This document shows, one piece after another, positions 1-8,123 of a DNA stretch of 64,000 bases. This DNA comes from Janthinobacterium sp. SUN073 (GTDB lineage: Bacteria; Pseudomonadota; Gammaproteobacteria; Burkholderiales; Burkholderiaceae_D): positions 62,001 through 126,000 of the forward strand of contig NZ_JAPUBT010000001.1 in assembly GCF_030397665.1 (NCBI RefSeq), read 5' to 3'. The notes under the pieces are model-generated. The model was not told where the DNA came from. It saw only the letters and a program-made list of their open reading frames with translations, and did not search any database. Numbering within the stretch: the stretch's first letter is position 1; each line of letters begins with the position of its first letter. The position numbers and the translations under genes were made by a program.

Positions 1-786
1 GACATACGGCTGGCCGTCGATGGCGGCCAGGCGGGGCGTGTCCTGCCCGTCGAACAGTTGCGGCAAGACCAGCGCCGCCTCGTTGCCCAGCAGGGCCGCG
101 CCCCGCTCGAACAGATTGGCTGCCGCCGCGTTGATGAAGGCGATCATGCCTTCATCGTCGAGCCCGATCACGGGCAGCGGCAGAAATTGCAGCACTTCGC
201 GCGCGATGCCCAGGCTGACTTCATCGCGGCTGATCTGGTGCTGCTGCTGGCTCACCAGCGCCTGCATGGCGGCATTGGCCGCCGCCAGCGCCTGGTTGGC
301 GTCGCGCAACTGCGCATTCAGGCGCACATTGTCGTCGTCGATGCCCTTCAGGCGAAAGGCTTCGGCGATATGCTCGCGCAGCTGATGGTCTTCCCAGGGC
401 TTGGTGAGGAACTTGAAGATGGCGCCCTCGTTGACGGCGTCCGTGACGGCCTGCAACTCGGTATAGCCCGACAACATGATACGGATGGTTTGCGGACACA
501 GCAGCTTGGCCTTGCGCAGGAAGTCGGCGCCCAGCATGCCGGGCATGCGCTGGTCCGACACGATCACGTCGACCACATTGCTGGCCAGCACGTCCAGTCC
601 TTCCTGGCCGCTGTTGGCCGTGAGGATATGGTAGCCATCGCGCCGCAGCAGGCGCTTGAGGGAAGCGAGGATATTCGGCTCGTCATCGACCAGCAGCAAG
701 GTGCGCCGCTGCGCCGCAGGCTGCTGTACGGCGTCAGCCGCCAGCACCGCGGTACCCGGCATACCATGCTCGTCGTGCAAATCCAT
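1..786 (-). CDS. Response regulator with receiver and PAS domains (3' end outside window)
   Basis: The frame is open to the left window edge, so the C-terminus is missing. Residues about 28-145 form a CheY-like receiver: acidic pair D34/D35, phospho-acceptor D78 in the VSDQRMPG stretch, and K129 in FLTKPW. This is the receiver type often linked to RpfG/HD-GYP or hybrid sensory proteins. A short coiled-coil linker (about 155-195) leads into a PAS-like segment (about 200-262, with PVIGLDDEGMIAFINAAA). The missing part could be a GGDEF, HD-GYP or kinase domain; which one cannot be decided here. The start was chosen because AGAGG lies about 8 bases upstream of the ATG. Function beyond phosphorelay signalling is unknown. 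Confidence 0.85.
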   Translation of the reverse strand, partial: MDLHDEHGMPGTAVLAADAVQQPAAQRRTLLLVDDEPNILASLKRLLRRDGYHILTANSGQEGLDVLASNVVDVIVSDQRMPGMLGADFLRKAKLLCPQTIRIMLSGYTELQAVTDAVNEGAIFKFLTKPWEDHQLREHIAEAFRLKGIDDDNVRLNAQLRDANQALAAANAAMQALVSQQQHQISRDEVSLGIAREVLQFLPLPVIGLDDEGMIAFINAAAANLFERGAALLGNEAALVLPQLFDGQDTPRLAAIDGQPYV

Positions 787-935
787 CGGATCATCCTCTC
801 ATCGCCACGGCGATATGGAAGCTTGCCTGGAGCGGGAATCTGCCGCGCGGCATCATCTTGCGCGGCAATCAGCTTGCGCTGAAATTATACGACTAAATAT
901 TCCCGTATGACACTAATCCCGCACTTATCCGGCAC

Positions 936-1412
936 TTATCCGCGCCGCGCCGGGCAAGGCGTGTCGCGGTAAAACACAAAGCCGCCCAGGCCGATGGCCT
1001 TGGTGTCGGCTTTCACGCCATAGACCAGCGTATTCTTGTCCGCCTCGATGCGCAGCAGATTCTGGTGCTGCACGATTTGCGCGTGGGACAGCTCCAGCGA
1101 GGGCGTCGGCGCCAGCTGCAGGCGCAGTTCGGACGTGGCCGCATCATACGCCCAGCGGCCCGGGTTAAAGAAAGCGAAGCCGCCGTCGAAACGCAGGCTG
1201 CCATCCGTGAACTGGGTCAGGCAAATGCCGGGAAATTCACTGGGCGGGTTGTACCAGGTGGCCGCCACGGCCGCATCGGCCGGCGCTTTGCCCGGCATCT
1301 GCATGCCGTTCGTGCCATCGGGCTTGTCACCGCTCCCGCCCATGCCGGCGCAACCGGCCAGCGCCAGCGCGCAAGCCAGTGCGCCCGCGCGTGTGATGAA
1401 TGTCATGTGCAT
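936..1412 (-). CDS. Small predicted lipoprotein, unknown function
   Basis: The N-terminus is a type II signal peptide: basic/threonine start, hydrophobic ALACALALA, then lipobox L-A-G-C, followed by a glycine/serine-rich linker. The mature part of about 130 residues is rich in beta-type segments and ends with a pair of charged residues. Three in-frame ATGs lie within 12 bases (1418, 1412, 1406); AAGGGG sits 6 bases before the one at 1412, so that start was chosen. No family was recognised. It is probably anchored in the outer or inner membrane facing the periplasm. It sits alone between the response regulator and the helicase, both on the same strand. Confidence 0.75.
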   Translation of the reverse strand: MHMTFITRAGALACALALAGCAGMGGSGDKPDGTNGMQMPGKAPADAAVAATWYNPPSEFPGICLTQFTDGSLRFDGGFAFFNPGRWAYDAATSELRLQLAPTPSLELSHAQIVQHQNLLRIEADKNTLVYGVKADTKAIGLGGFVFYRDTPCPARRG

Positions 1413-1493
1413 TCCCATCCCCTTGCCTTATAGAAACACAATCTTAATCCGGGAAACCTGGCCGTTCAAGCGGCCAGCGCACATAAGGCCGAT

Positions 1494-2747
1494 TTAATTG
1501 CCCCCCGCCGCTTTGGCAGCCGCTTCGCGCAATTTATCCTTTTTGCTTTTGCGCGCGCCCTTCACGCCGCCGTTCACCGTATCGGTAACGGGATGCACGG
1601 GCGCGGGCAGTTCCGTCGGTTCGAAACCAGCCACCACTTCGCGCACGATGCGCAAGTCGTTGCGGTTTTCGATCAGGCGGAAATGCGCTTCCGTATCGGC
1701 CGTGACGAAACTGATGGCCGTGCCGCTTTCGCCGGCGCGGCCCGTGCGGCCGATGCGGTGCGTGTAGTCGACGGCCGAACGGGGCAAGTCGTAATTGACG
1801 ACGGCCGGCAAGCCGGCGATGTCGATGCCGCGCGCGGCCACGTCGGTGGCGACCAGCACCTGCAAGCGCCCCGCCTTGAAGTCGGCCAGCAGCTGACTGC
1901 GCGTGCCCTGGCTGAATTCGCCGTGGAAGGCGCCCACATGCAGGCCCGCGCGCTGCAGCTTGTCGGCCACGTGTTCGGCCGCGTACTTGGTGGCGACGAA
2001 CACCAGCACCCGATCCCACTGCTGCTGCAGGATCAGGTAGCGCAGCAGCTGCGTGCGGCGCGGCACGTCGACCGTGATGGCGCGCTGCACGATGTCGGGC
2101 TTGTCCTGCGGTTCGGACGCCACTTCGATGCGCACGGGCTCCTTGAGCAGGCTGTCGGCCAGCGCCTGCACGCTGTCGGGGAAGGTGGCGGAAAAGAACA
2201 GGTTTTGCCGCTTGCCCGGCAGCAGCGCCAGGATGGCGTTGATTTCTTCGCTAAAACCCATGTCGAGCAAACGGTCCGCTTCATCCAGCACGCACAGCGA
2301 CACGCCGCCCAGTTTCACGGCATTTTGCCGCACCAGGTCCAGCAAGCGGCCCGGCGTGGCGACGACGATATCGGCGCCGCCGCGCAAGTCCATCATCTGC
2401 GGATTGATCGAGACGCCGCCGAACAGCACGGAAATCTTCAGTTTGATCGGCAGCGGCTTGGCCAGCGCGTGCACCGTCTGTCCCACCTGCGCCGCCAGCT
2501 CGCGCGTGGGCACGAGGATCAGCGCGCGCACCTGGCGCGGGCCGGAAACGGGCGCCATCAGCGCCTGCAGCAGCGGCAGCGCGTAGGCGGCCGTCTTGCC
2601 GGAACCCGTCTGCGCCGCGCCCAGCACGTCACTGCCGCGCAAGATGGCGGGAATGGCGGCCGCCTGGATGGCCGTCGGCGCGGCATAGCCGGCCTTGTCG
2701 ACGGCACGGACCAGGGCGGGAATCAGACCCAGTGAGGAAAATGGCAT
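1494..2747 (-). CDS. rhlE: DEAD-box ATP-dependent RNA helicase (RhlE-like)
   Basis: All family signatures are present: Q-motif region at the N-terminus (PTAIQ, about 24-28), motif I AQTGSGKT (45-52), Ia PTREL (80-84), TPGR (131-134), DEAD (155-158), SAT (about 185), and the C-terminal RecA-domain motif HRIGRTGRAGE. Length 417 residues is normal for a compact RhlE/RhlB-type helicase. The C-terminus ends in a lysine-rich tail (KGARKSKKDKLREAAAK) that probably binds RNA. These enzymes unwind short RNA duplexes during ribosome assembly and mRNA decay. The gene is monocistronic by spacing. Assignment to RhlE rather than another DEAD-box subgroup is an inference from length and the basic tail. Confidence 0.9.
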   Translation of the reverse strand: MPFSSLGLIPALVRAVDKAGYAAPTAIQAAAIPAILRGSDVLGAAQTGSGKTAAYALPLLQALMAPVSGPRQVRALILVPTRELAAQVGQTVHALAKPLPIKLKISVLFGGVSINPQMMDLRGGADIVVATPGRLLDLVRQNAVKLGGVSLCVLDEADRLLDMGFSEEINAILALLPGKRQNLFFSATFPDSVQALADSLLKEPVRIEVASEPQDKPDIVQRAITVDVPRRTQLLRYLILQQQWDRVLVFVATKYAAEHVADKLQRAGLHVGAFHGEFSQGTRSQLLADFKAGRLQVLVATDVAARGIDIAGLPAVVNYDLPRSAVDYTHRIGRTGRAGESGTAISFVTADTEAHFRLIENRNDLRIVREVVAGFEPTELPAPVHPVTDTVNGGVKGARKSKKDKLREAAAKAAGGN

Positions 2748-2826
2748 AGCGGGCCTTCTTTATTCGTAAAGTGAGACCGGCCGCGAAAGGCGGCCGGTCG
2801 GAATTGCGACAGTATAAGGCAGACCG

Positions 2827-3885
2827 CTACTGGCGTGGCATTTGCAGCGTCGGATGGCCCGTTTCATCGTAGCCCGGCATGCCGCGGCGGATCGCATGCG
2901 AAAAGTCCGCGTCGTCATTCGCCGCCCGCGCGCGCGCCGTGACGTGGCCCCCTGTACGCAGCTGCTGGAAGCTCTGGCCGGGCACCAGGCCCTTGACGTC
3001 GAACAGATAGCGGTCCAGGTAGCCCGAGGCCATCAGCCGGTAGTCGAACGGCAGGCCCGGCACGATGCGGCGCACCATCTCGAAGACGATGGTGGTGCAG
3101 TTGGCCGTCAGGGTGTTGTAGAACTGCGGCTTGGCCTTCAGCGCCTGCGCTTCGTCCAGGTAGGCCAGGAACAGCGAGCGCATGGCCGCTTTCGGCATCA
3201 TCACGCGGTACAGATGCATGTCCTCGCCGCGCGCATTCGTGCGCACGCGCAGGATGTCGCGCTCGTCGGCGGCGATCAGGCTCATCTCGAAATGCTTGAA
3301 GAAGCCGCCGATGGCGGAAAAGCTCTCGCCCTTTTCCTTGCGGATCTCGATGGAAAACGTCAAAAAGCGCCCGTCGGCAAAACCGAAGGAAATCAAGGTA
3401 TGCGCGATGTAAGGGCCCGTCCAGTACGACAGCGCCGTGTCCACCGTGCGCAGCTCGTCGAGGTCGTAGCTGCGCTGCTCCCACTTGACCGTGTAGTCAT
3501 CGTCGCTGCGCCAGTCGAAATTGCGCACATTGTCCAGCGTGACGCGATTGCCCGTCACCGTGCCCGTGACATTGCGCGCCACGTCGTCGGCCCACACGCG
3601 CTGCTGTTTCGGCGTAATCAGACTCCACCACAGGAGCAGCAGGATAAAACCGGCCGCATACGGCAGCAGCACGCGCACATCGCCGCGCGTCCACCACAGC
3701 ACGACGCTGGCCACGCCCAGCGCGCCCCACAGCAGCGCGCCGATGGCTTGCGCGGCCGTGCCGCCGGACAGCTGGTACCACAGCGCCAGCGCGCCCCACA
3801 GTGCAGTCAACAGAAGAATCAGGGAAACGGCCATTTTGCCGAGGGTGGCCAGCACGGAGCGGGCACGCAGTGATAAGAAAGTCAT
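2827..3885 (-). CDS. DUF4105 (Lnb N-terminal-like) membrane protein
   Basis: The first 90 residues contain three hydrophobic segments (about 18-38, 46-66 and 74-92), so the protein is anchored in the inner membrane. The rest looks like a DUF4105 domain, related to the N-terminal periplasmic domain of lacto-N-biosidase-like proteins and with a likely cysteine-protease-like core: the stretch NCTTIVFEMV near residue 262 supplies the conserved N-C-T. Length 352 is usual for the family. The biological substrate is unknown. It is preceded by a short spacer and the neighbouring genes give no functional context. Confidence 0.8.
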   Translation of the reverse strand: MTFLSLRARSVLATLGKMAVSLILLLTALWGALALWYQLSGGTAAQAIGALLWGALGVASVVLWWTRGDVRVLLPYAAGFILLLLWWSLITPKQQRVWADDVARNVTGTVTGNRVTLDNVRNFDWRSDDDYTVKWEQRSYDLDELRTVDTALSYWTGPYIAHTLISFGFADGRFLTFSIEIRKEKGESFSAIGGFFKHFEMSLIAADERDILRVRTNARGEDMHLYRVMMPKAAMRSLFLAYLDEAQALKAKPQFYNTLTANCTTIVFEMVRRIVPGLPFDYRLMASGYLDRYLFDVKGLVPGQSFQQLRTGGHVTARARAANDDADFSHAIRRGMPGYDETGHPTLQMPRQ

Positions 3886-4008
3886 GCCTCAATTATAGGG
3901 GCAAGTGACGATGTGCCAGTATTTCGGGCGTGCCTGCCTATCTTGGGACAGGCCACGATGTTATTTGGATGGCATAATGATTTCTTTTGCAATCAATTCT
4001 GCCTGCGT

Positions 4009-4479
4009 ATGCAACTCCATGGTTTTTCCATCGTCAAAGGTTTAACTAAAATCTTGCTTGAAGGGCAAGAACTTGACCTGCACAACGATTACGAATTCAC
4101 GCAGATCGACTACCGCATCGCTGCACGGCAGCTGCAACTGCATTGGGTACGCAGTGCCGGCGACTGGGTCAGGCCATCCATGCCCCCGGCGCTGACACTG
4201 GTGTGCGCAGGCGTGCAGGTGCTGAAAATCCGGGAATCCGGCGAAGATGAGCATGTTGACGGGGAGAAATGCCTGTCCTCCATCGGCTTCATGTGGAATG
4301 CCATGCGCGATGACATGGACGGCGTCGCATCGCATGAGGCGAGCCAAGGCTGCACGGATCTCGCGTTGATTTTCATGAGTGACCTGAGCATCAAGATTGC
4401 CGCCGCCGAGGCACGCATCCTTGTTGGCGCAGGGCCGGCCAATCAGGCCGCATCCATCGCAGCAGAGCAACAACTATAA
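4009..4479 (+). CDS. Hypothetical protein
   Basis: A 156-residue acidic protein with no recognised family and no signal peptide or membrane segment. The frame is open further upstream (GTG at 3913, ATG at 3958), but the ATG at 4009 gives the most ordinary soluble N-terminus; no clear ribosome binding site supports any of the three. The C-terminal third is alanine-rich and probably helical. It lies 27 bases upstream of a same-strand PQ-loop membrane protein and may be cotranscribed with it. The region is somewhat less GC-rich than its neighbours. Confidence 0.55.
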   Translation: MQLHGFSIVKGLTKILLEGQELDLHNDYEFTQIDYRIAARQLQLHWVRSAGDWVRPSMPPALTLVCAGVQVLKIRESGEDEHVDGEKCLSSIGFMWNAMRDDMDGVASHEASQGCTDLALIFMSDLSIKIAAAEARILVGAGPANQAASIAAEQQL

Positions 4480-4506
4480 CAAGCACAACAACATTCAGGT
4501 GACACT

Positions 4507-5211
4507 TTGCAGCATCAAACGCTCTACGCCCTCGCGGGCAGCCTCAACTCCCTCTTCATCGTCGTCAGCTTGTACGGCCTGTGGTCACAACTGCAAAAGA
4601 TCTGGCAGCGCAAGCACGACGCCAGGGTCGGCGCCGGCCAGACGACGGACATCCTGTCGCTCAACCAGTTCAGCGTCAGCTTCCTTGCGTATTGCGCGTT
4701 CTTCGTCTACGGCTATTCGATCACGCCGTTCAACCATTACATCGTCTGGCCCCGCTTGATCGCTTCGCTGATCGCGCTGGCCATCCTGTATGAAATCGAC
4801 CGTGACCGCCGCAGCCTGGCATCACGCAATGCGCTGCTGGCCTGCGCGCTGCTGCTGTGCGCGGGGGTGGCGGGGCTGGCGTTCGGCCCCACCTTCACCG
4901 ACGAGAAACGCGTAATCTCGCAAAGCCTGATCGTCGCCGTCACCGTGCTGCTGGCGCAGGGCTATGCGCACCAGATCCGATTGATCTGGCGCTCGGGCAA
5001 GACGGGCGCCGTGTCGCTGAAAATGAGCCAGTTCATCCTGGCGATGGATATCAGCACCATCTTCTTTGCCTGCGTCATGGGGCTGAAAACCGGCTGGCCC
5101 CTGCTGCTGCTGGCCTGCGTCAGCGCCACGACCAAGCTGATCATCATGTGGCTGTTCCGCTGGGAGAAGATCAGTTCCGCCGCGCGGATCAAACGGCAAG
5201 CGCCGGCCTGA
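4507..5211 (+). CDS. PQ-loop/SWEET-like seven-helix membrane protein
   Basis: Starts at a TTG codon. The 234-residue protein has about seven hydrophobic segments. Two halves carry similar sequences around residues 20-60 and 150-190: a Q followed by a basic cluster then a G/T-x-S-L stretch (LQKIWQRK ... ILSLNQF; IRLIWRSGKTGAVSLKMSQF). This is the layout of PQ-loop/MtN3 (SemiSWEET-type) transporters, here as a fused double repeat with a linker helix. The canonical P-Q pair itself is not conserved (SQLQ and AHQI), so the assignment is an inference from pattern. Substrate unknown; sugars or amino acids would be usual for the superfamily. Confidence 0.6.
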   Translation: MQHQTLYALAGSLNSLFIVVSLYGLWSQLQKIWQRKHDARVGAGQTTDILSLNQFSVSFLAYCAFFVYGYSITPFNHYIVWPRLIASLIALAILYEIDRDRRSLASRNALLACALLLCAGVAGLAFGPTFTDEKRVISQSLIVAVTVLLAQGYAHQIRLIWRSGKTGAVSLKMSQFILAMDISTIFFACVMGLKTGWPLLLLACVSATTKLIIMWLFRWEKISSAARIKRQAPA

Positions 5212-5252
5212 GGCTAGAATGGCGGGATCGCCACCATATTGAAAGCGCCGCC

Positions 5253-5609
5253 ATGCATGCTCCCATTCCCATCCTGCGCAGCTTTTCCGAAGAAAAAGCG
5301 CGTGAGTTCTACCTCGATTTCCTCGGTTTTACCCTGGACTGGGAACACCGCTTCGTGCCCACCGCGCCGCTGTACCTGCAGGTGACGCGGGGCGAGCTGG
5401 TGCTGCACCTGTCCGAACATTACGGCGACGCCACGCCCGGTGCGGCGCTGCTGATCCCCGTCGACGACGTCGCCGCCCTGCACGCGGAGCTGCAGGCCAG
5501 GGATTACCCGTATGCGCGGCCCGGCATCCGCGACGAGGACTGGGGCCGCATCCTGGAAGTGGCGGACCCGTTCGGCAACCGGCTGCGCTTCTGGCAGCGC
5601 AGCGAATAG
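5253..5609 (+). CDS. VOC (glyoxalase/bleomycin-resistance fold) family protein
   Basis: A 118-residue single-module VOC protein. Features seen: start PILRSFSEEKAREFYLDFLGF, a typical first beta-alpha unit; central GELVLHLSEHYGD; and the closing EVADPFGNRLRFWQ, the family's usual last strand. Several close relatives are annotated as glyoxalase superfamily or bleomycin-resistance-like proteins. The family binds metals or hydrophobic ligands, but the specific substrate cannot be read from sequence. It begins about 40 bases after the upstream membrane protein and could share its transcript. Confidence 0.8.
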   Translation: MHAPIPILRSFSEEKAREFYLDFLGFTLDWEHRFVPTAPLYLQVTRGELVLHLSEHYGDATPGAALLIPVDDVAALHAELQARDYPYARPGIRDEDWGRILEVADPFGNRLRFWQRSE

Positions 5610-5735
5610 CGGTTACTGCCCGCTCAAGGCGCACATCTCCGCAGACAGGTTCGCTTTGCCCTCGAAGCCGATGCCGACCAGGTCCGGGGACGACTCATTG
5701 CCTCCCAGGCCCGCCGCGATATGTCACGGGCGCCT

Positions 5736-5855
5736 GCCAACCTGTACGCCTGCTACCCGAGCCGCCACCAGTTGCCCGCCAAAGTGCGCGCTTTTATCAA
5801 TTTTCTCGGCCAGCAGTTGCAGCCGGAAGCGGCCACGGCGGCGGAATCAGGTTAA
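5736..5855 (+). pseudogene. C-terminal fragment of a LysR-type regulator
   Basis: Reading 5736-5855 gives 39 codons then TAA. The peptide includes LYACYPSRHQLPAKVRAFINFL, matching the conserved last strand and helix of LysR-type substrate-binding domains (usual form Y-P-S-R-x-x-x-P-x-K-V-R-x-F-I-D-F-L). Nothing upstream resembles the rest of a LysR protein, so this is a remnant. The frame stays open back to about 5622 but that part does not look like LysR. The start given is only where similarity becomes recognisable. Confidence 0.6.
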
Positions 5856-5897
5856 ACTACAATATTGCGATATGGCAATATTATGAAGGAGTAAGTT

Positions 5898-6761
5898 TTG
5901 CTAGTCATCCTCGGATTTCTCGTCGTGCTGTTTTCCGTCTTCGGCGGCTTCGCCATGCAGGGCGGCCACCTGGCGGCCCTGTTCCAGCCGCTGGAACTGC
6001 TGATGATCGGCGGCGCCGCGCTGGGCACCTTCTTTGTCGGCAACGACGCCAAGGCCATCCGCGCCACGTTCGCCGCCCTGCCCACCCTGTTCCACGGTTC
6101 GCAGTACACGAAAGCGCGCTATATGGAACTGATGGGACTGATGTATGAAATCCTCAGCAAGATCCGCAAGGAAGGCTTGATGTCGGTCGAGGATGATATC
6201 GACGATCCCTACCGCAGCGCCATCTTCGTGAAATATCCGTACACGCTCGGCGACGAGCACATCCTGGAATTCATCACCGATTATTTGCGCCTGATGGTGT
6301 CGGGCAATATGGACGCTTACCAGATCGAAAACCTGATGGATAACGAGATCGAGACGCACCATGAAGATGCGGAAATGCCGATCCAGACGATTTCGCAGCT
6401 GGCCGACGCCATGCCCGCCTTCGGCATCGTGGCCGCCGTGATGGGCGTGGTGCATACCATGGCGTCCGTCGGCTTGCCGCCGGCCGAGCTGGGCGTGCTG
6501 ATCGCGCAGGCGCTGGTGGGCACCTTCATCGGCATCTTGCTGGCCTACGGCTTCATCGCCCCGCTGGCCAGCTTGCTGCGCCGCAAGCACCATGAAACGG
6601 CAAAGATGTACCAGTGCGTAAAGGTGACCCTGCTGGCCAGCCTGAACGGCTATGCGCCAGCGCTGGCCGTGGAATTCGGCCGCAAGGTCATTTCCGCCAC
6701 GGAACGCCCCTCGTTCAGCGAACTGGAAAACCACGTGCGCCAGGTGCGCACGAAGAACTGA
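5898..6761 (+). CDS. motA: Flagellar motor stator protein MotA
   Basis: A 287-residue integral membrane protein with the MotA layout: two N-terminal helices, a large cytoplasmic domain (about 60-170) and two C-terminal helices. The conserved cytoplasmic charges that contact the rotor (R and E in KIRKEGLMSVEDD, about 89-100) and the two functionally important prolines (AMPAFGIVAAVMG and GFIAPLAS) are present. Starts at TTG; AAGGAG lies 6 bases upstream, which fixes the start. MotA forms the proton-conducting stator with MotB. No motB follows; the next gene is on the opposite strand, so the partner must be elsewhere. Confidence 0.92.
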   Translation: MLVILGFLVVLFSVFGGFAMQGGHLAALFQPLELLMIGGAALGTFFVGNDAKAIRATFAALPTLFHGSQYTKARYMELMGLMYEILSKIRKEGLMSVEDDIDDPYRSAIFVKYPYTLGDEHILEFITDYLRLMVSGNMDAYQIENLMDNEIETHHEDAEMPIQTISQLADAMPAFGIVAAVMGVVHTMASVGLPPAELGVLIAQALVGTFIGILLAYGFIAPLASLLRRKHHETAKMYQCVKVTLLASLNGYAPALAVEFGRKVISATERPSFSELENHVRQVRTKN

Positions 6762-6788
6762 TACGGCCAGTTTCACTTGCCCGGCGCG

Positions 6789-7187
6789 TCAGGCTTCCGG
6801 CGCCGTCCATACCAGGTTCCACAGATGTCCATCGATATCCTCGAAGCCTTGGTCATACATGAAGCCATGGTCCTCGGGCGGATGCGGTATGCGGCCACCA
6901 GCGGCAGCTGCCTTGGCGATCAGGCTGTCCACCTCTTCCCGGCTTTCGCAACTGAGGCAAATGACGACTTCATTGGCTTGCCTGGCATTCGCCACCGGCT
7001 TGTCGATCAGGGACTGGAAGAACGGTTCCGTCGTCAGCATGGCCTGAATGGTGTCGTCGACGATGTTCATGAACGCCGCGCTCTCGCCGCTGAAGCGGTG
7101 ATTGAAGGAAAAGCCGAGAGCGGAAAAGAAGGCCTTGGATGTATCCAGGTCCTTCACGGGCAGGTTGAGGATGATCTGTTTGTTCAT
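6789..7187 (-). CDS. VOC family protein (glyoxalase-like)
   Basis: A 132-residue VOC-fold protein: N-terminal MNKQIILNLPVKDLDTSKAF, central FMNIVDDTIQAML and C-terminal FEDIDGHLWNLVW, which carries the usual D-x-D-G-H/N-x-W end strand. This subgroup (often annotated glyoxalase/bleomycin resistance or extradiol dioxygenase-like) is common in proteobacteria and mostly uncharacterised. It is convergent with motA, 27 bases apart. The substrate is not known. Confidence 0.82.
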   Translation of the reverse strand: MNKQIILNLPVKDLDTSKAFFSALGFSFNHRFSGESAAFMNIVDDTIQAMLTTEPFFQSLIDKPVANARQANEVVICLSCESREEVDSLIAKAAAAGGRIPHPPEDHGFMYDQGFEDIDGHLWNLVWTAPEA

Positions 7188-7364
7188 GGCGCTTCCCTGG
7201 GTTCGGTGGAATGGGCAACCGGTGCGTCACCCCTGTGACGGGTGAGGCACACAAAATTGACACGCTGGCGAAAAAAACGTTCCTCTATCTAATATATCAA
7301 TAAAAGTGACGGGCACGTGATCGATGGCATGCATGCAAGCTTGGCGCGATGACCTTGTAACGTT

Positions 7365-7958
7365 TCACGAAGACCTGTTAAGCAACAGCCCGCGTAGTAG
7401 CAATTCCAAGGCAGCAACTCCCTCGATCAATCGCGCCGTGCCTTCGTCACCGTCTGCGATCCAGAACGCCGCTTCTGCCAGACTGCCGTAAATCAGCGAA
7501 GCCAGTGCCCGTGGGCTGGCGTCAGCCACGATGCCTTGCTGAATCAGCTCCTGGATAATGCCCTGCATCGACGCGACGCAATGGCGCTGCGAGTCTGGTG
7601 AGGCACCACCCAGGACCGCCCTGGCATCGCGCAAGACGATGCGCTGAATTTCCGGCTCCAGGGCCATCTCCAGATAGGCACGGCAGCGACTGCGAAAACC
7701 GTCCCACAGATCGTCGGCGCTTTCGGAGATGGTTCGCAGGCGGTCATCCATTTCCGCGTCGATCTGTTCCACCACCGCGAGCAGCAAGCCCTGCTTGTCG
7801 CCAAAGTGGTGATACAGCGCACCACGCGTCAGCCCTGCCTGCGCGGTGAGGTCATCCATTGATGTGTCGGCATAACCGCGCTCGCTGAACACTTTGCGAG
7901 CAGTGGCCAGCAACGATGCACGGGTTTCTTCCATTTCGGCACGGGTGCGGCGAACCAT
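7365..7958 (-). CDS. TetR family repressor of the divergent MFS exporter
   Basis: 197 residues. The N-terminal 60 form a TetR helix-turn-helix (LLATARKVFSERGYADTSM ... AGLTRGALYHHF). The C-terminal ligand domain is of the type seen in AcrR/TtgR-like repressors. The frame extends 9 codons further up, but the ATG at 7958 has AAGGAG 6 bases before it. It is divergent from the MFS exporter at 8124. Three copies of CATAC-N5-GTATG (first one degenerate) lie between the genes and are the probable binding sites, so the regulator likely represses both genes until a toxic ligand binds. Confidence 0.88.
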   Translation of the reverse strand: MVRRTRAEMEETRASLLATARKVFSERGYADTSMDDLTAQAGLTRGALYHHFGDKQGLLLAVVEQIDAEMDDRLRTISESADDLWDGFRSRCRAYLEMALEPEIQRIVLRDARAVLGGASPDSQRHCVASMQGIIQELIQQGIVADASPRALASLIYGSLAEAAFWIADGDEGTARLIEGVAALELLLRGLLLNRSS

Positions 7959-7971
7959 TGCTTTCTCCTTA

Positions 7972-8038
7972 CATACGTAGCGCATGATTGTTTACATACA
8001 GTGCGTATGAATATATACTTATTCATACGTGATGTATG
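7972..8038. promoter_or_regulatory. Three operator-like palindromes between TetR and MFS genes
   Basis: Three 15-bp sites of the form CATAC-N5-GTATG are visible: 7972-7986 (CATAC...GCATG, one mismatch), 7995-8009 (perfect arms) and 8024-8038 (perfect arms). Centres are 23 and 29 bp apart. The position between divergent regulator and exporter genes fits TetR-type autoregulation. The surrounding DNA is AT-rich and should contain both promoters. Confidence 0.75.
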
Positions 8039-8123
8039 TATTATCACTGTGACGTGTCTCCATTGCAAGCTGGGCATGCCAGCACAAACCATTTATCGCA
8101 TGATCGAATGAAGGATATGACCC

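Noticed and set aside
18-882. Plus-strand open frames opposite the response regulator
   Set aside because: They mirror the coding frame of the receiver-PAS gene and show no protein family.
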